From Cohnella sp. AR92 (GTDB taxonomy: Bacteria; Bacillota; Bacilli; Paenibacillales; Paenibacillaceae), in NCBI RefSeq assembly GCF_003990975.1, contig NZ_RZJR01000011.1:207306-271305 (forward strand): 64,000 nt of DNA. Reading direction: 5' to 3'. Made by a program: the position numbers and the translations under genes. Positions 33,325 through 42,906 of this stretch are shown in pieces. The notes below the pieces were generated by a model. The model made no database searches, was not told where the DNA came from, and saw nothing but the letters and a program-made list of their open reading frames with translations. Every line of letters starts with the position of its first letter. Within the stretch, counting starts at the first letter, position 1.

Positions 33325-33384
33325 AAAGGCTTTCCCAAGATCAGCTGCAGCTTGCAGCGTGTTCGGGGAAAGCCTTCTTAGCGC
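33325..33384 (-). terminator. Long hairpin after the 28-aa gene
   Basis: AAGGCTTTCCC and GGGAAAGCCTT pair across a 30-base loop; on the minus strand it is followed by TCTCT. Confidence 0.6.
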
Positions 33385-33397
33385 GGTCGGGGTCTAT

Positions 33398-33484
33398 TCA
33401 GTGATTGTTGCCGGAGCCGTTGCTCTTCTTGTCCGAGGTGCGCGTCTTCGTGTTCTTGTTCGCGTGTCCCTGCTGTTTCGCCAA
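33398..33484 (-). CDS. 28-aa basic peptide
   Basis: A TTG start lies 8 bases after a perfect AAGGAGG on the minus strand, and a terminator follows. The product is very hydrophilic: MAKQQGHANKNTKTRTSD, then KKSNGSGNNH. Small basic Asn/Lys/Gln-rich peptides of this kind are often minor spore proteins in Bacilli. No family could be fixed. Confidence 0.5.
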   Translation of the reverse strand: MAKQQGHANKNTKTRTSDKKSNGSGNNH

Positions 33485-33580
33485 GTTCGGTCGCCTCCTT
33501 CTTAGCCGGATGAATCTATTGTGTCAGCCGGATGGGAAGATATGCAGGAACATGGGAATTGACCAGAGGAAGCGGCTATT

Positions 33581-35194
33581 CTATTCCGTGACGATCTCGA
33601 CTCCGTTCGCTGTGATCTTCCAGTTGCGATTCACGGAAGCTTGGATCGTGCCCTTCTCCATGATGTGATTGGCCAGCAGCTCCGAGACGTCCACCGTGAT
33701 GTCGCGAACGACCGGCTTGTCCTTGAACATCGGGTATTCTCCGCCGCCGACGGCCCGGTAATTGTTCATCGCCACGTCGTACTCGCCGGCCGGGTCGATC
33801 GGCTTCCCGTTCTTCTCCAGCTTCACGACCCGGTCGCCGCGAGGCCGGGCGATGTCGAGCTCGTACTCGATGCCCTCCCACATGTCGTAGTTGTAATGCT
33901 GGGGCTTCGGGTTGGAGAACGCGGCGCTGACCTGGGCGACTCCATCCGCATATTCAAAGTACGTCGCGGCGCGCTCGAGCGCGTCCTTGATGTCCTGCCC
34001 GGATACCCGGAGCACCTTGAGCGTGTTCGGGTAAATGTAGTTGGCGACGATCTCCCGCATCGTGATCCGGCTGCCGAAGCCCGGCGACCAATTGTCGAAC
34101 AGGGAGGTGCAGGAGATGTCCGCTTCCGCCGCTTCCATCTGGACGCGGTTCAGGAACTCGATATAAGGGTGCTCCCGAAGGCGAGCTATCATCGGGTCGG
34201 TAATCGTCATGTCGCCTTCGACGAAGCCGATCGGCTGGTCAAGCCAGCGCTGCGTGCCTTCCTCGATCCCGGAGACGATCTTCACGATCGCCGGATCGGG
34301 AACGAACTCGCCTTGATGCAGCATTCTCGAATCCTTCGCTGCTACTCTCCAGGCCCCATTTTCCCACTCCAGGGTCGCTTGAGCCATTCCGAGATCCATG
34401 CCCATGCCTCCGGCCTGGATGACTCTTACGCCGTTAATGTCCGCTCCGTCGATCTCGCGATGCTGGTGGCCCGTCAGCAGAAGGTCGATGCCCGGCACCT
34501 CCATGCAGATCCGGTACCCTTGATTCTCTCCGGTCTCGTTCTCGGTGAGCTCGCCCGTCTCCAGGCTTCTCTCGAACCCGCCGTGGTAGGAGACGATCAT
34601 CAGATCGACGCGCTCCTCCTCGCGAAGACGCTTGACCCAGAGCTTGGCCGTCTCGCAGGCGTCCCTGAAGGCGAGACCCTTCACGTTGCGCGGATGCTCC
34701 CAGTTCGGGATGTAGTGGGTGGTCAAGCCAAGCACGCCGACCCGCACGCCTCCCGGGTATTCCTTGACCAAGTAAGGCCGGCCGAAGTAAGGCTCTCCCG
34801 TGTTCTCATCCACGATGTTCGCCGCCATCCAAGGGAAGCTCGACTCCCGGACCGCCTTGTTCAGAAGGTCCATGCCGTAATTGAACTCGTGATTGCCCAA
34901 GACGGCGGCGTCGTAGCCGAGCTCGTTCAGGATCTGGATCATCGGGTGGGGAGCTTCGTTGGCGAACCGGGAATAGTAGTAGGTAAAAGGAGTGCCTTGA
35001 ATCAGATCCCCATTGTCGAGGAGAAGAGTATGTTCATGCCGTGCTCGTTGTGCGCGAATCAGCGGAGCGAGCCGCGCGAAGCCGGTCGGGCTCGGCTCGT
35101 TGTTGGCATAATGGTGCGGCAGCACGTTGCCGTGCACGTCGGTCGTGTAGAGAACGGTCAGTGTAAAGGGGGACTTCTCTCCGTTAGAATTCAT
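33581..35194 (-). CDS. 5'-nucleotidase/2',3'-cyclic phosphodiesterase family protein
   Basis: A 537-aa metallophosphatase. The metal-binding block is YTTDVHGN near residue 18, LDNGDLIQGTP near 62, VLGNHEFNYG near 100, and TGHQHREIDG near 245. The C-terminal 5'-nucleotidase substrate domain runs from about 310 to 490. No signal peptide is present, which is unusual for a family that is mostly exported. Start at 35194 (MNSNGEK) follows AAGGAG by 7 bases; an earlier ATG at 35224 does not. Confidence 0.9.
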   Translation of the reverse strand: MNSNGEKSPFTLTVLYTTDVHGNVLPHHYANNEPSPTGFARLAPLIRAQRARHEHTLLLDNGDLIQGTPFTYYYSRFANEAPHPMIQILNELGYDAAVLGNHEFNYGMDLLNKAVRESSFPWMAANIVDENTGEPYFGRPYLVKEYPGGVRVGVLGLTTHYIPNWEHPRNVKGLAFRDACETAKLWVKRLREEERVDLMIVSYHGGFERSLETGELTENETGENQGYRICMEVPGIDLLLTGHQHREIDGADINGVRVIQAGGMGMDLGMAQATLEWENGAWRVAAKDSRMLHQGEFVPDPAIVKIVSGIEEGTQRWLDQPIGFVEGDMTITDPMIARLREHPYIEFLNRVQMEAAEADISCTSLFDNWSPGFGSRITMREIVANYIYPNTLKVLRVSGQDIKDALERAATYFEYADGVAQVSAAFSNPKPQHYNYDMWEGIEYELDIARPRGDRVVKLEKNGKPIDPAGEYDVAMNNYRAVGGGEYPMFKDKPVVRDITVDVSELLANHIMEKGTIQASVNRNWKITANGVEIVTE

Positions 35195-35347
35195 CTCTCT
35201 GCTCCTTATCCGCCGAATTGGCATCCATCTCTATTTTCGATCATACAATACGTCCCGCACCGAAGACCAGAAGAATGATAATTGAAGCAAACTCTGCTAA
35301 ACTGTGTATAGGAACAAAGTAGTTAAGACCGAGGAGGTTGATTATAC

Positions 35348-36298
35348 ATGAGTGAACAGGCGATTTTCGCGGGTGGATGCTTCTGGTGCATGGTGACTCC
35401 GTTCGAGGAGATGCCCGGCATCCTAAAGGTGGAATCCGGCTATACGGGGGGCCACGTCCCGAATCCGACCTATGAGCAGGTGTGCTCGGAGACGACCGGC
35501 CATGCGGAAGCGGTACGGATCACGTACGATCCGGAGCTGATGCCGTACGAGAAGCTGCTGGGCATCTTCTGGCAGCAGATCGATCCGACGGATGCGGGCG
35601 GACAGTTCTTCGATCGCGGGGAATCCTATCGCACCGGCATCTTCTACACGACCGAGGAACAGCGCGCGAAGGCCGAGCAGTCGAAGCGGGAGCTGGAAGC
35701 AAGCGGCCGTTTCGACCGCCCGATCGCAACGGAGATTACGGCGGCGACCAAGTTCTATCCGGCGGAGGACTACCACCAGGATTACCATAAGAAAAATCCG
35801 CTGCGCTACAAGATGTACCGCAAGGGCTCGGGCCGGGATGCGTTCATCTCCAGCCATTGGAATACGGAGAAGGACAAAGCCAAGCTGAAGGAGAGATTGA
35901 CCCCCCTTCAATACGAGGTCACTCAGAACAGCGCGACGGAGCAGCCGTTCCGCAACGAGTTCTGGGACCATCACGAGGAAGGCATCTACGTGGACATCGT
36001 CTCCGGCGAGCCGCTGTTCAGCTCCCTCGACAAGTATGATTCCGGCTGCGGCTGGCCAAGCTTCACGAGGCCGATCCAGACCGGCATCATCAAGGAGAAG
36101 GAAGACTACAGCCACTTCATGGTCCGTACCGAGGTTCGCAGCCGGGAAGCGGATTCCCACCTGGGGCATGTATTCCCGGACGGTCCGGGTCCCGAAGGCT
36201 TGCGCTACTGCATCAATTCGGCGGCGCTCCGCTTCGTTCCGGTCAGCAAGCTGGAGGAAGAAGGCTACGGGCGATTCAAGGCTTTGTTCGACAAGTAA
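35348..36298 (+). CDS. msrAB: Bifunctional methionine sulfoxide reductase MsrA/MsrB
   Basis: A 316-aa fusion that repairs both S- and R-sulfoxides of methionine. MsrA part: catalytic Cys in AGGCFWC (residue 11) to about 155. MsrB part: from about 175, with GCGWPSF near 228 and the catalytic Cys in [11 protein letters not shown] near 290. The Zn-binding Cys pairs of some MsrB are absent. It is monocistronic with its own terminator. Confidence 0.95.
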   Translation: MSEQAIFAGGCFWCMVTPFEEMPGILKVESGYTGGHVPNPTYEQVCSETTGHAEAVRITYDPELMPYEKLLGIFWQQIDPTDAGGQFFDRGESYRTGIFYTTEEQRAKAEQSKRELEASGRFDRPIATEITAATKFYPAEDYHQDYHKKNPLRYKMYRKGSGRDAFISSHWNTEKDKAKLKERLTPLQYEVTQNSATEQPFRNEFWDHHEEGIYVDIVSGEPLFSSLDKYDSGCGWPSFTRPIQTGIIKEKEDYSHFMVRTEVRSREADSHLGHVFPDGPGPEGLRYCINSAALRFVPVSKLEEEGYGRFKALFDK

Positions 36299-36311
36299 AG
36301 GATTAAAATTC

Positions 36312-36378
36312 AACAAGACTGTCTGACGGGCTTCCGCCGATCGATCGGCTCGAGGAACCGGGGCGGTCTTTTTTTATC
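36312..36378 (+). terminator. Terminator after msrAB
   Basis: AAGAC-TG and CGGTCTT arms enclose CCGATCGATCGG, followed by TTTTTTT. Confidence 0.65.
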
Positions 36379-36530
36379 TCGAAATGAGATTGATATGTTC
36401 TCGATTCGACATCATTTAGACATAAATGTAATCACTTTTCGAACAATCGCTTTTGGATGTTGTAATTTTCAGACTACTGTCGTAACGTAGATCTCACTAT
36501 TCATCGCACAAGACAGAGGGGATCGACTTC

Positions 36531-36977
36531 ATGAAAAACACCAGGTACAAGTACAAAGTGTTTCGCGCGTTCGAGTTTATGATCGTGGCGTTGGTCCTGC
36601 TGACGATCCTGGTCACGTCGAAGGAGATCGTCTGGACGATCTTCGAGGATATGGAGTCCGGCGAGCTGCTGGCCAACTACAAGATCATCCTGTCGGAGAT
36701 TCTGCTGCTGGCCGTGGGAGTCGAGCTGGCTATTCTCATCATTAAGAAGGATATTTATTTTGTCATCGATATTCTGATCCTGGCCATCGCGCGGAAAATG
36801 ATCACCTACGAGAAAAGCGCGGACATCTTCGTCAGCATCGGCTGCATCGTCATTCTTCTGGCGGCGAGAATCATGAAGATGAGGCTGCTTCCGCCGAGCC
36901 CCAAGGAAGCCGCGAAGCAGAAGCAGCAAGAAGCGGAGACACACGGCGAGGCCGTGCTGAATAAGGAAGGAGCTTAA
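36531..36977 (+). CDS. PsiE-family membrane protein
   Basis: A 148-aa membrane protein with four hydrophobic segments (about 15-30, 48-70, 75-88, 100-115), including LSEILLLAVGVELAILIIKK and IDILILAIARKMITYE, characteristic of the phosphate-starvation-inducible PsiE family. The charged tail is Lys/Gln/Glu-rich. Function is unknown even in E. coli. The end overlaps the converging lipoprotein gene by four bases. Confidence 0.85.
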   Translation: MKNTRYKYKVFRAFEFMIVALVLLTILVTSKEIVWTIFEDMESGELLANYKIILSEILLLAVGVELAILIIKKDIYFVIDILILAIARKMITYEKSADIFVSIGCIVILLAARIMKMRLLPPSPKEAAKQKQQEAETHGEAVLNKEGA

Positions 36978-37513
36978 GCGATAATCGCTTTTGCTAGCAC
37001 GCTGGTTGAGACGATCTCATTGATCGCATTCGTCTCTTGATACGTTCGTTTCCCGCTCGTCACGGTAAGATACGCTTTCATCTCGTCGCGATAGACGGCA
37101 GATCGATCTTCTTTTGCTTTGGAGATTTTCAGGGCGTACGCATGGCCCGCTTTGGTTTGGAATTCCCACATCGCTCCCGTCGTGTTCTCGATGACTACCC
37201 AGGCTGACGTCCGCTCGAACCGATACTGATGATTCCGGAGAGAAAATTCGCCGATAGCGTACGTATCCGGTTCCCGCTTAATGAGCACAATCGACTCCTC
37301 AGAGCGAAGGGCCAGTTCGAGAAGGTTGGCCTTCTCGGATTCTTCTTCCTTATAGTAGGCAACGGCTGCCTCTTTGGTATCTGCCCAGAATTGTTTCGCC
37401 TCCAAGCCGGACTCCTTCGGTTGCTGGCAACCGGAGATCCCAATGAGAACAATCATCAGAATGAAAATGCGGTTTCGTGCTGGACGCCAGCCTGACAGAG
37501 CCATCTTTTTCAT
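36974..37513 (-). CDS. Putative lipoprotein
   Basis: A 179-aa exported protein with a basic N-terminus and the lipobox LIGISGCQQ near residue 29. The rest is soluble with a predicted mixed alpha/beta fold (SAWVVIENTTGAMWEF near 105). Not recognised. AGGAGG lies upstream of ATG on the minus strand. Convergent with psiE. Confidence 0.7.
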   Translation of the reverse strand: MKKMALSGWRPARNRIFILMIVLIGISGCQQPKESGLEAKQFWADTKEAAVAYYKEEESEKANLLELALRSEESIVLIKREPDTYAIGEFSLRNHQYRFERTSAWVVIENTTGAMWEFQTKAGHAYALKISKAKEDRSAVYRDEMKAYLTVTSGKRTYQETNAINEIVSTSVLAKAIIA

Positions 37514-37567
37514 GAGGTCCTCCTCTTGCCCATTCCATTAATATGGTAATTATAACAAAAATAGATA

Positions 37568-37613
37568 AAGAAGAACCATACCCGGCGGATCACCGGCATG
37601 GTTCTTCTTTTGG
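37568..37613. terminator. Bidirectional terminator
   Basis: AAGAAGAACCAT/ATGGTTCTTCTT with an inner CCGG/CCGG pair; T-rich on both sides. Confidence 0.8.
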
Positions 37614-37617
37614 CAAG

Positions 37618-39132
37618 TTATTTATTCTCGATCTCGAAGCACATGACCAGGTTGCCTGCGACCGCAACGAAGGTCGTCGGGGTTAGCGGGAGAATCTGGG
37701 TTGACGTGTCATGGTCGATGGTCAGCTTAAATCGCATCTGTCCTTCCGGATCCAGGGCATGAATGGTACCGCCGTTGGTGGAGATAAAGGAGTTGCCTTG
37801 GCCGTCGACAACGAGCGTGTAAGCTGAAAGGCTGTATCCGCGCTGCTTCTCCTCCGCCGCTTGCTTATAGGTCCATAACGTCTGGCCGGTCGTCGGATCG
37901 AGTCTTGCGACCGAATTCTCCTTGTCGGAGCTTGCATAGGTTCCTGCGCTTCCGTCGTTGTAATAAGGGGAGGCGAGAAGTTTAAGCTTGTCGTCCACGA
38001 GGCGGTAGGAGCTTCCTTCCATGAGCAAGGTGTCATCGGACATGATGGAGGGAGAGGAGTATCCTTCGCCGGACAGAATCACTCTGCCTTGAGGATCCAG
38101 TACCGCGTAGCTTCCGAAGGTTTGAATGAATACATGATTGGCCGAGTCGACTTGTACCTCCGGGTAATAGATGAACGAGAGGAGGGGATCGTCGCTCGGC
38201 ATCTCAAACGGATAATTCCACAGCTGCTCTCCCTTAGCGTTGAACGCGGATACCCCTTTTTCCGTTAGGGTGATCAAGTTCCCTTGCTTATCGATGACGC
38301 CATTCAGGATGCGATAGCTGTCCACGGCTTCGCCTCCATAGAGACGAAGGGGATAAGAGAAACTCATATCGAAGAGGGGAATCTGGCTCCAGCTGTAGCT
38401 TTTGCCGTCCCGTTCCGCTGCTATGTTGTACTTTCCGGTGGCCGAATCGAGCTTAACGTCGAATGACGTTTCTTCCGCGTCTTCGTATGTCTCCCTCGAG
38501 AGAACTTTCCCTTCTTTATCGGTCGTGATGAATTCGTCGAAGGACTTGAAGATCAACTTCCCGTCCGGGCCGACGAACCCTTGGTAATGCTGGTAAGGGC
38601 TCTCGTCCTGGAACCACCACTTCAGCTTGACGTTGCCCGCGTGCTTCAGTTGGATGGTCATAGAGACGGGGAGCTTCTCCGTAACGGTCAGCTCCATCTC
38701 GGCCGTGCGGATATTGATCGTCTTGGCGGAAGCGTCGACTTCTACTTCGGCGCCAAGCGCTTCGCTCACGAATCGCAGGGGCACATAGACGTTGCTGCCC
38801 ACCGTCATCGGAGCTTGCTGTAGAGTAATGGCGGACTTGTCAAGGTAAGCCTTCGTAGAGCCGACGGTCAATGCGACGGAACGGTTGCCTCTCTGCCCGG
38901 ACACGCGTTTTGTTTGGCTGTCATAGGACACCTTGGCGCCGAGCGCTTCGAAGATCGCGCGCATGGGAACGAAGGTAGCTCCGTTCTTGAACTGCGGGGC
39001 CAGCGGGGAATTCAGCTTCTTATCGTCGACGGTCAGCGTGTACGAAGCCGTTGCCGCTCCGGCGGTTAGGGGGATGGCAGCCCAAAACAGTCCGAAAGCA
39101 AGCACAACCCAAAGCACGGATTTAAACTTCAT
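37618..39132 (-). CDS. Exported stalk-domain protein with PQQ-like beta-propeller
   Basis: A 504-aa secreted protein. Signal peptide about 1-26 (ending AGAATA). Residues 30-145 are a copper-amine-oxidase-like N-terminal (stalk) domain with FVPMRAIFEALGAKVSYD and VYVPLRFVSEALGAEVEVD. Residues about 200-500 look like repeated propeller blades (GNSFISTNGGTIHALDPEG, DPTTGQTLWTYK). Stalk domains are typical of Paenibacillus surface proteins. Divergent from hxlR. Confidence 0.85.
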   Translation of the reverse strand: MKFKSVLWVVLAFGLFWAAIPLTAGAATASYTLTVDDKKLNSPLAPQFKNGATFVPMRAIFEALGAKVSYDSQTKRVSGQRGNRSVALTVGSTKAYLDKSAITLQQAPMTVGSNVYVPLRFVSEALGAEVEVDASAKTINIRTAEMELTVTEKLPVSMTIQLKHAGNVKLKWWFQDESPYQHYQGFVGPDGKLIFKSFDEFITTDKEGKVLSRETYEDAEETSFDVKLDSATGKYNIAAERDGKSYSWSQIPLFDMSFSYPLRLYGGEAVDSYRILNGVIDKQGNLITLTEKGVSAFNAKGEQLWNYPFEMPSDDPLLSFIYYPEVQVDSANHVFIQTFGSYAVLDPQGRVILSGEGYSSPSIMSDDTLLMEGSSYRLVDDKLKLLASPYYNDGSAGTYASSDKENSVARLDPTTGQTLWTYKQAAEEKQRGYSLSAYTLVVDGQGNSFISTNGGTIHALDPEGQMRFKLTIDHDTSTQILPLTPTTFVAVAGNLVMCFEIENK

Positions 39133-39281
39133 CTATCTTTTCCTCCTTGAATGCGTTCTCGCTATAAGCATGGAAAAATTATATACCGCATGGTTATTTA
39201 TGTCATTAAAGAAAATATCGTTGAGACCTTTAGCAGTTACAGATGGCAAGCTCTACGAGCGGTCAATAACCTCCATTATCC

Positions 39282-39310
39282 TGTATAAAGACTTCGTGCT
39301 GTGCTACAAT
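39282..39310 (+). promoter_or_regulatory. Extended -10 promoter of the HxlR gene
   Basis: TGCTACAAT (extended -10, 39302-39310) with a weak TGTATA 17 bp upstream. The predicted start near 39317 excludes the upstream start codons of the frame. Confidence 0.5.
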
Positions 39311-39333
39311 GCATGTATGGTGAGGTGACTGCA

Positions 39334-39663
39334 TTGGAACAAGTGCAAATTCCGACTATCTGCCCGAGGTTTGAGAAAGCGATGCAAATCCTCAGCAAAC
39401 GCTGGGCTGGGCTGATCATCTTTCAACTTCTGCCGGGACCGCAGCGATTCTGCACGATAGAGACGTCGCTTCCGAACATCAGCGGACGGCTTCTGTCGGA
39501 ACGGCTGAAGGATCTGGAGCAGGAGGGCATCGTCCGACGCGACGTCTACCCGGAAACTCCGGTTCGGATCGAATATTCGCTTACCGATAAGGGGAGAGCG
39601 TTGGAGAGCATCTTCACGGAGATTGCAGCCTGGTCCCAGGAATGGCTGCCTGAGCAGAGTTAG
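39334..39663 (+). CDS. HxlR-family transcriptional regulator
   Basis: A 109-aa winged-helix regulator with ICPRFEKAMQILSKRWAGLI at the N-terminus and the recognition region ISGRLLSERLKDLEQEGIVRR, matching HxlR proteins, which often sense aldehydes or redox stress. The N-terminal Cys of the family is present (Cys9). Start taken as TTG at 39334, 6 bases after AGGTG, because the promoter lies over the earlier starts. Target genes unknown. Confidence 0.85.
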   Translation: MEQVQIPTICPRFEKAMQILSKRWAGLIIFQLLPGPQRFCTIETSLPNISGRLLSERLKDLEQEGIVRRDVYPETPVRIEYSLTDKGRALESIFTEIAAWSQEWLPEQS

Positions 39664-39670
39664 GGATTCA

Positions 39671-39702
39671 TCCTGCTTCCCTCGCGGAAGCGGGATTTTT
39701 TA
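39671..39702 (+). terminator. Terminator after the HxlR gene
   Basis: CCTGCTTCC/GGAAGCGGG stem followed by ATTTTTT. Confidence 0.7.
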
Positions 39703-39738
39703 AGTTGCGTTGAAAAAATTCGGCAAGAGGTGCATACA

Positions 39739-41931
39739 GTGTCCATTCAATATGATCAGAGCACGCGAACGTACCACCTTCAGTCCCGCAATGTCAGCTA
39801 TGTGATGCAAGTCGTCAAAGACGGCTACCTGGCTCACCTGTACTGGGGACGGAAAATCCGAGGGACGGCGATTCCCGACATGATGCCGAAGTCGTACCGT
39901 CCTTCCTTCAACCCGAACCCGTTCCCGGAGGACGAGACGTTCTCTCTCGATACGCTGCCACAGGAGTACCCGGGCTACGGCACGAGCGACTTCCGTTCCC
40001 CGGCCTATCAGGTTCGTCTCGCGAACGGAACGTCGGTTACCGAGTTCAAGGTCGTCAGCCATCGCATCGTTGCGGGCAAGCCCGCACTCGAAGGGCTTCC
40101 TTCGGTTTATGCCGAGTCGGAGCAGGAGGCGGAGACGCTGGAGGTCGTTCTGGAGGATGAGGCGGCCAAGCTGCGCTTAATCGCCGGCTATACCGTATTC
40201 CGGGACAGCGACGCTATCGCGCGGAACGTCCGCATCGAGAACTTCGGAGAGGCTACGGTGCGCGTTCAGCGCCTGCTTAGCGCAAGCGTGGACCTGCCGC
40301 ATGCCAATTACGAGGCCGTTCACCTGTGGGGAACCTGGGCGCGCGAGCGTCATGTGGCGCGCCGCGCCCTGATGCCCGGCGTGCAGGCGATCGAGAGCCG
40401 ACGCGGTTCCAGCAGCCATATGCACAACCCGTTCTATGCGCTCGTAACGCCAAGCACGACCGAAGACAGCGGCGAGGTGTACGCGATGAACCTCGTGTAC
40501 AGCGGGAACTTCCTGGCTCAAGCGGAAGTGGATCAATTCAGCTCGACCCGCCTGTCGATCGGACTCAATCCGTTCGATTTCGAGTGGCAGCTCGGCGGCG
40601 GGGAATCGTTCCAATCGCCGGAAGCGATCCTCGTGTTCTCCGGCGAGGGCTTAGGCGCCATGTCGCGCACCTTCCACAAGCTCTATCGCACGCGCCTCTG
40701 CCGCGGAACGTTCCGCGATAAGGAACGTCCGATCCTCATCAATAACTGGGAAGCGACTTACTTCGACTTCGATTCGGAGAAGCTCATGAAGATCGTCCGC
40801 GCGGCGAAGGAGCTGGGCCTGGAGCTGTTCGTGCTCGACGACGGCTGGTTCGGCAAGCGCAACGACGACAAGCGCTCGCTCGGCGACTGGTTCGTCAACA
40901 CGGACAAGCTGCCGGAAGGACTCGACGGCTTGGCGGCCCGCGTGAACGCGGAAGGCTTGTCGTTCGGCCTCTGGGTCGAGCCGGAGATGATCTCCCCGGA
41001 CAGCGACCTGTACCGCGCCCATCCGGATTGGTGCCTGCACGTGCCGGACCATCGCCGGACTCTCGCGCGGACGCAGCTTATCCTCGATTTCTCGCGCCAG
41101 GACGTGCGCGATTATATCGTCGAGCGTTTGACGGATATTTTCTCCAGCGCGCCTCTGACGTACGTGAAGTGGGACATGAACCGCAACATGACGGAGATCG
41201 GCTCGGCGCAGCTTCCTCCGGAGCGCCAACGCGAGACGGCTCACCGCTACATGCTCGGCCTGTATGAGGTGATGGAGAAGATCACCTCCCGATTCCCGAA
41301 CATCCTGTTCGAGAGCTGCTCCGGCGGCGGCGGCCGCTTCGACGCGGGCATGCTCCACTACATGCCGCAGACATGGACGAGCGACGACACGGATGCGATC
41401 GAGCGCCTGAAGATCCAATACGGCACGAGTCTCGTGTATCCGATCAGCTCGATGGGCAGCCACGTATCGGAAGTGCCGAACCACCAGGTTCATCGCGTCA
41501 CTTCGCTGACGACCCGCGGGCATGTCGCGATGTCGGGCAACTTCGGCTACGAGCTCGATCTGTCCAAGATGAGCGCCGAAGAGAAGGCGGAAGTCGCTCG
41601 CCAGGTGCAAGAGTACAAGGAGCTTCGCGGCCTCGTTCAGCAAGGCGACTTCTATCGCCTGCTCAGCCCGTTCGAGGGCAACGAGACGGCTTGGCAGTTC
41701 GTCTCCGAGGATCGTTCCGAAGCGTATGCGATCTTCGTCCGTACCTTGGCGGTGCCGAACGAGCCGCTTGCGCGCCTGCGCCTTAAGGGCTTGGACCCTG
41801 AGAAAAACTACGAGCTGAAGGGAACGGGACGCGTCTACGGCGGCGATGAGCTGATGTACGTGGGCTTGCCGGTTCCGAAGATCGAAGGCGACTTCGGCAG
41901 CCTGGCGTTCTACTTCTCGGAAGCGAAATAA
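39739..41931 (+). CDS. Alpha-galactosidase, GH36
   Basis: A 730-aa cytoplasmic alpha-galactosidase that removes galactose from melibiose or raffinose-type sugars. The N-terminal beta-sandwich spans about 1-320 and the TIM barrel about 325-640. The nucleophile Asp is in YVKWDMNR near 475, the acid/base Asp in TWTSDDTDAIERL near 545, and LFVLDDGWFGKRNDDKRSLGDW near 365 is the substrate loop. A GTG start at 39739 follows AAGAGG. There is no signal peptide, so the sugar must be imported. Confidence 0.93.
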   Translation: MSIQYDQSTRTYHLQSRNVSYVMQVVKDGYLAHLYWGRKIRGTAIPDMMPKSYRPSFNPNPFPEDETFSLDTLPQEYPGYGTSDFRSPAYQVRLANGTSVTEFKVVSHRIVAGKPALEGLPSVYAESEQEAETLEVVLEDEAAKLRLIAGYTVFRDSDAIARNVRIENFGEATVRVQRLLSASVDLPHANYEAVHLWGTWARERHVARRALMPGVQAIESRRGSSSHMHNPFYALVTPSTTEDSGEVYAMNLVYSGNFLAQAEVDQFSSTRLSIGLNPFDFEWQLGGGESFQSPEAILVFSGEGLGAMSRTFHKLYRTRLCRGTFRDKERPILINNWEATYFDFDSEKLMKIVRAAKELGLELFVLDDGWFGKRNDDKRSLGDWFVNTDKLPEGLDGLAARVNAEGLSFGLWVEPEMISPDSDLYRAHPDWCLHVPDHRRTLARTQLILDFSRQDVRDYIVERLTDIFSSAPLTYVKWDMNRNMTEIGSAQLPPERQRETAHRYMLGLYEVMEKITSRFPNILFESCSGGGGRFDAGMLHYMPQTWTSDDTDAIERLKIQYGTSLVYPISSMGSHVSEVPNHQVHRVTSLTTRGHVAMSGNFGYELDLSKMSAEEKAEVARQVQEYKELRGLVQQGDFYRLLSPFEGNETAWQFVSEDRSEAYAIFVRTLAVPNEPLARLRLKGLDPEKNYELKGTGRVYGGDELMYVGLPVPKIEGDFGSLAFYFSEAK

Positions 41932-41948
41932 GGTCCTCGTATAAATGG

Positions 41949-41985
41949 AAGAACGGCTGATTGGCTCAGCCGTTCTTTCTTTTTT
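41949..41985 (+). terminator. Terminator after alpha-galactosidase
   Basis: AAGAACGGCTGA/TCAGCCGTTCTT with TTGGC loop region, then TCTTTTTT. Confidence 0.85.
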
Positions 41986-42019
41986 GGTACAATTAGAGAT
42001 ATTGGAAAAAGACAGCGAA

Positions 42020-42178
42020 ATGCTATTTATCGTAATTGTCATCATTATCGGATATGCCGGCCTGATCGGCAACCAGTACTCTTCCCTTAAGAGAATGGAC
42101 GGCCTTCAGAAGTCCTTGGACGAGATCAACCAAAGCCTGCGGGAAATAAAGGAAACGAATCGGCGCACGGAAAACTGA
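42020..42178 (+). CDS. 52-aa membrane-anchored coiled-coil peptide
   Basis: MLFIVIVIIIGYAGLIGNQY gives one membrane segment (about 2-17), then a hydrophilic heptad-rich segment (LKRMDGLQKSLDEINQSLRE) likely to form a coiled coil. It has its own -10-like TACAAT at about 41988. The frame continues upstream into the terminator, so this ATG was chosen. Similar short proteins are common in Paenibacillaceae; function unknown. Confidence 0.6.
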   Translation: MLFIVIVIIIGYAGLIGNQYSSLKRMDGLQKSLDEINQSLREIKETNRRTEN

Positions 42179-42239
42179 TGGATTCTCGGGCAGACAGGCA
42201 TTGTGCATTTGGCCATCTCCTCGGAGGAGATTGGGTGCC

Positions 42240-42509
42240 ATTATTGAACAAAGTTCAATAACTCGGTCTCGGAGAAGAATGATCGGGTGCCGTTATTGAA
42301 CAAAGTTCAATAACTCAACCTCGGAGGAGAATGATTGGGTGCCGTTATTGAACAAAGTTCAATAACTCTGCCTCGGAGGAGAATGATCGGGTGCCGTTAT
42401 TGAACAAAGTTCAATAACTCAACCTCGGAGGAGAATGATTGGGTGCCGTTATTGAACAAAGTTCAATAACTCTGCCTCGAAGGAGAATGATCGGGTGCCG
42501 TTATTGAAC
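42240..42509. repeat. Hairpin repeat array 1 (six units, exact 52-bp period)
   Basis: Units begin at 42240, 42292, 42344, 42396, 42448 and 42500; the last is cut after GTTATTGAAC. Each has 10-bp arms GTTATTGAAC/GTTCAATAAC with loop AAA, then a conserved 29-base spacer ending GGGTGCC. Spacers alternate CAACC...GATT and CTGCC...GATC, so the array is made of 104-bp dimers. Confidence 0.92.
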
Positions 42510-42543
42510 TAGAGAATAAGGAACGCTAAATAGGCTGAGGATG

Positions 42544-42741
42544 AGAGATAGTCGAAAAAATCGACTAACGGAGCCCGAACTGGGGTTCCTGAAGCTGAGA
42601 TAGTCGAAAAAATCGACTAACGGAGCTCGGCCGGGGGTTTGTGAAGCTGAGATAGTCGATAAAATCGACTAACGGAGCCCGACCGGGGGTTCCTAGAGCC
42701 GAGATAGTCGATAAAATCGACTAACGGAGCCCGAGCGGGGG
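42544..42741. repeat. Hairpin repeat array 2 (four units, 52-53-bp period)
   Basis: Units start at 42544, 42597, 42649 and 42701. Core AGTCGAWAAAATCGACT followed by AACGGAGCYCG and a spacer near GGGGGTTCCTGAAGCT. The sequence is unlike array 1, but period and layout are the same. Only 30 bases separate the arrays. Confidence 0.92.
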
Positions 42742-42829
42742 CATGCTGGTTGAGGTTGCAAATAGAGATCGACAGCCAGCGGCTTGCGATACGGATCTGA
42801 CCTGGAACCATTCGAGAAAGCGATTCCAT

Positions 42830-42858
42830 TTGACAAGCCGACGTCCAAATCCTATAAT
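42830..42858 (+). promoter_or_regulatory. Consensus SigA promoter of the SDR gene
   Basis: TTGACA (42830-42835), 17 bp, TATAAT (42853-42858): a perfect match. Such a strong promoter suggests it is normally held down by a repressor. Confidence 0.9.
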
Positions 42859-42871
42859 TTAATCGTACAAT

Positions 42872-42883
42872 TGTCTAATAAAT
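42872..42883 (+). promoter_or_regulatory. Operator-like motif at the SDR promoter
   Basis: TGTCTAATAAAT lies 13 bp after the -10. The inverse of a closely related string, ATTTATCGGACA, lies 13 bp after the -10 of the TetR gene. Confidence 0.5.
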
Positions 42884-42906
42884 TAATGATTTTGGAGGGA
42901 TACTCG

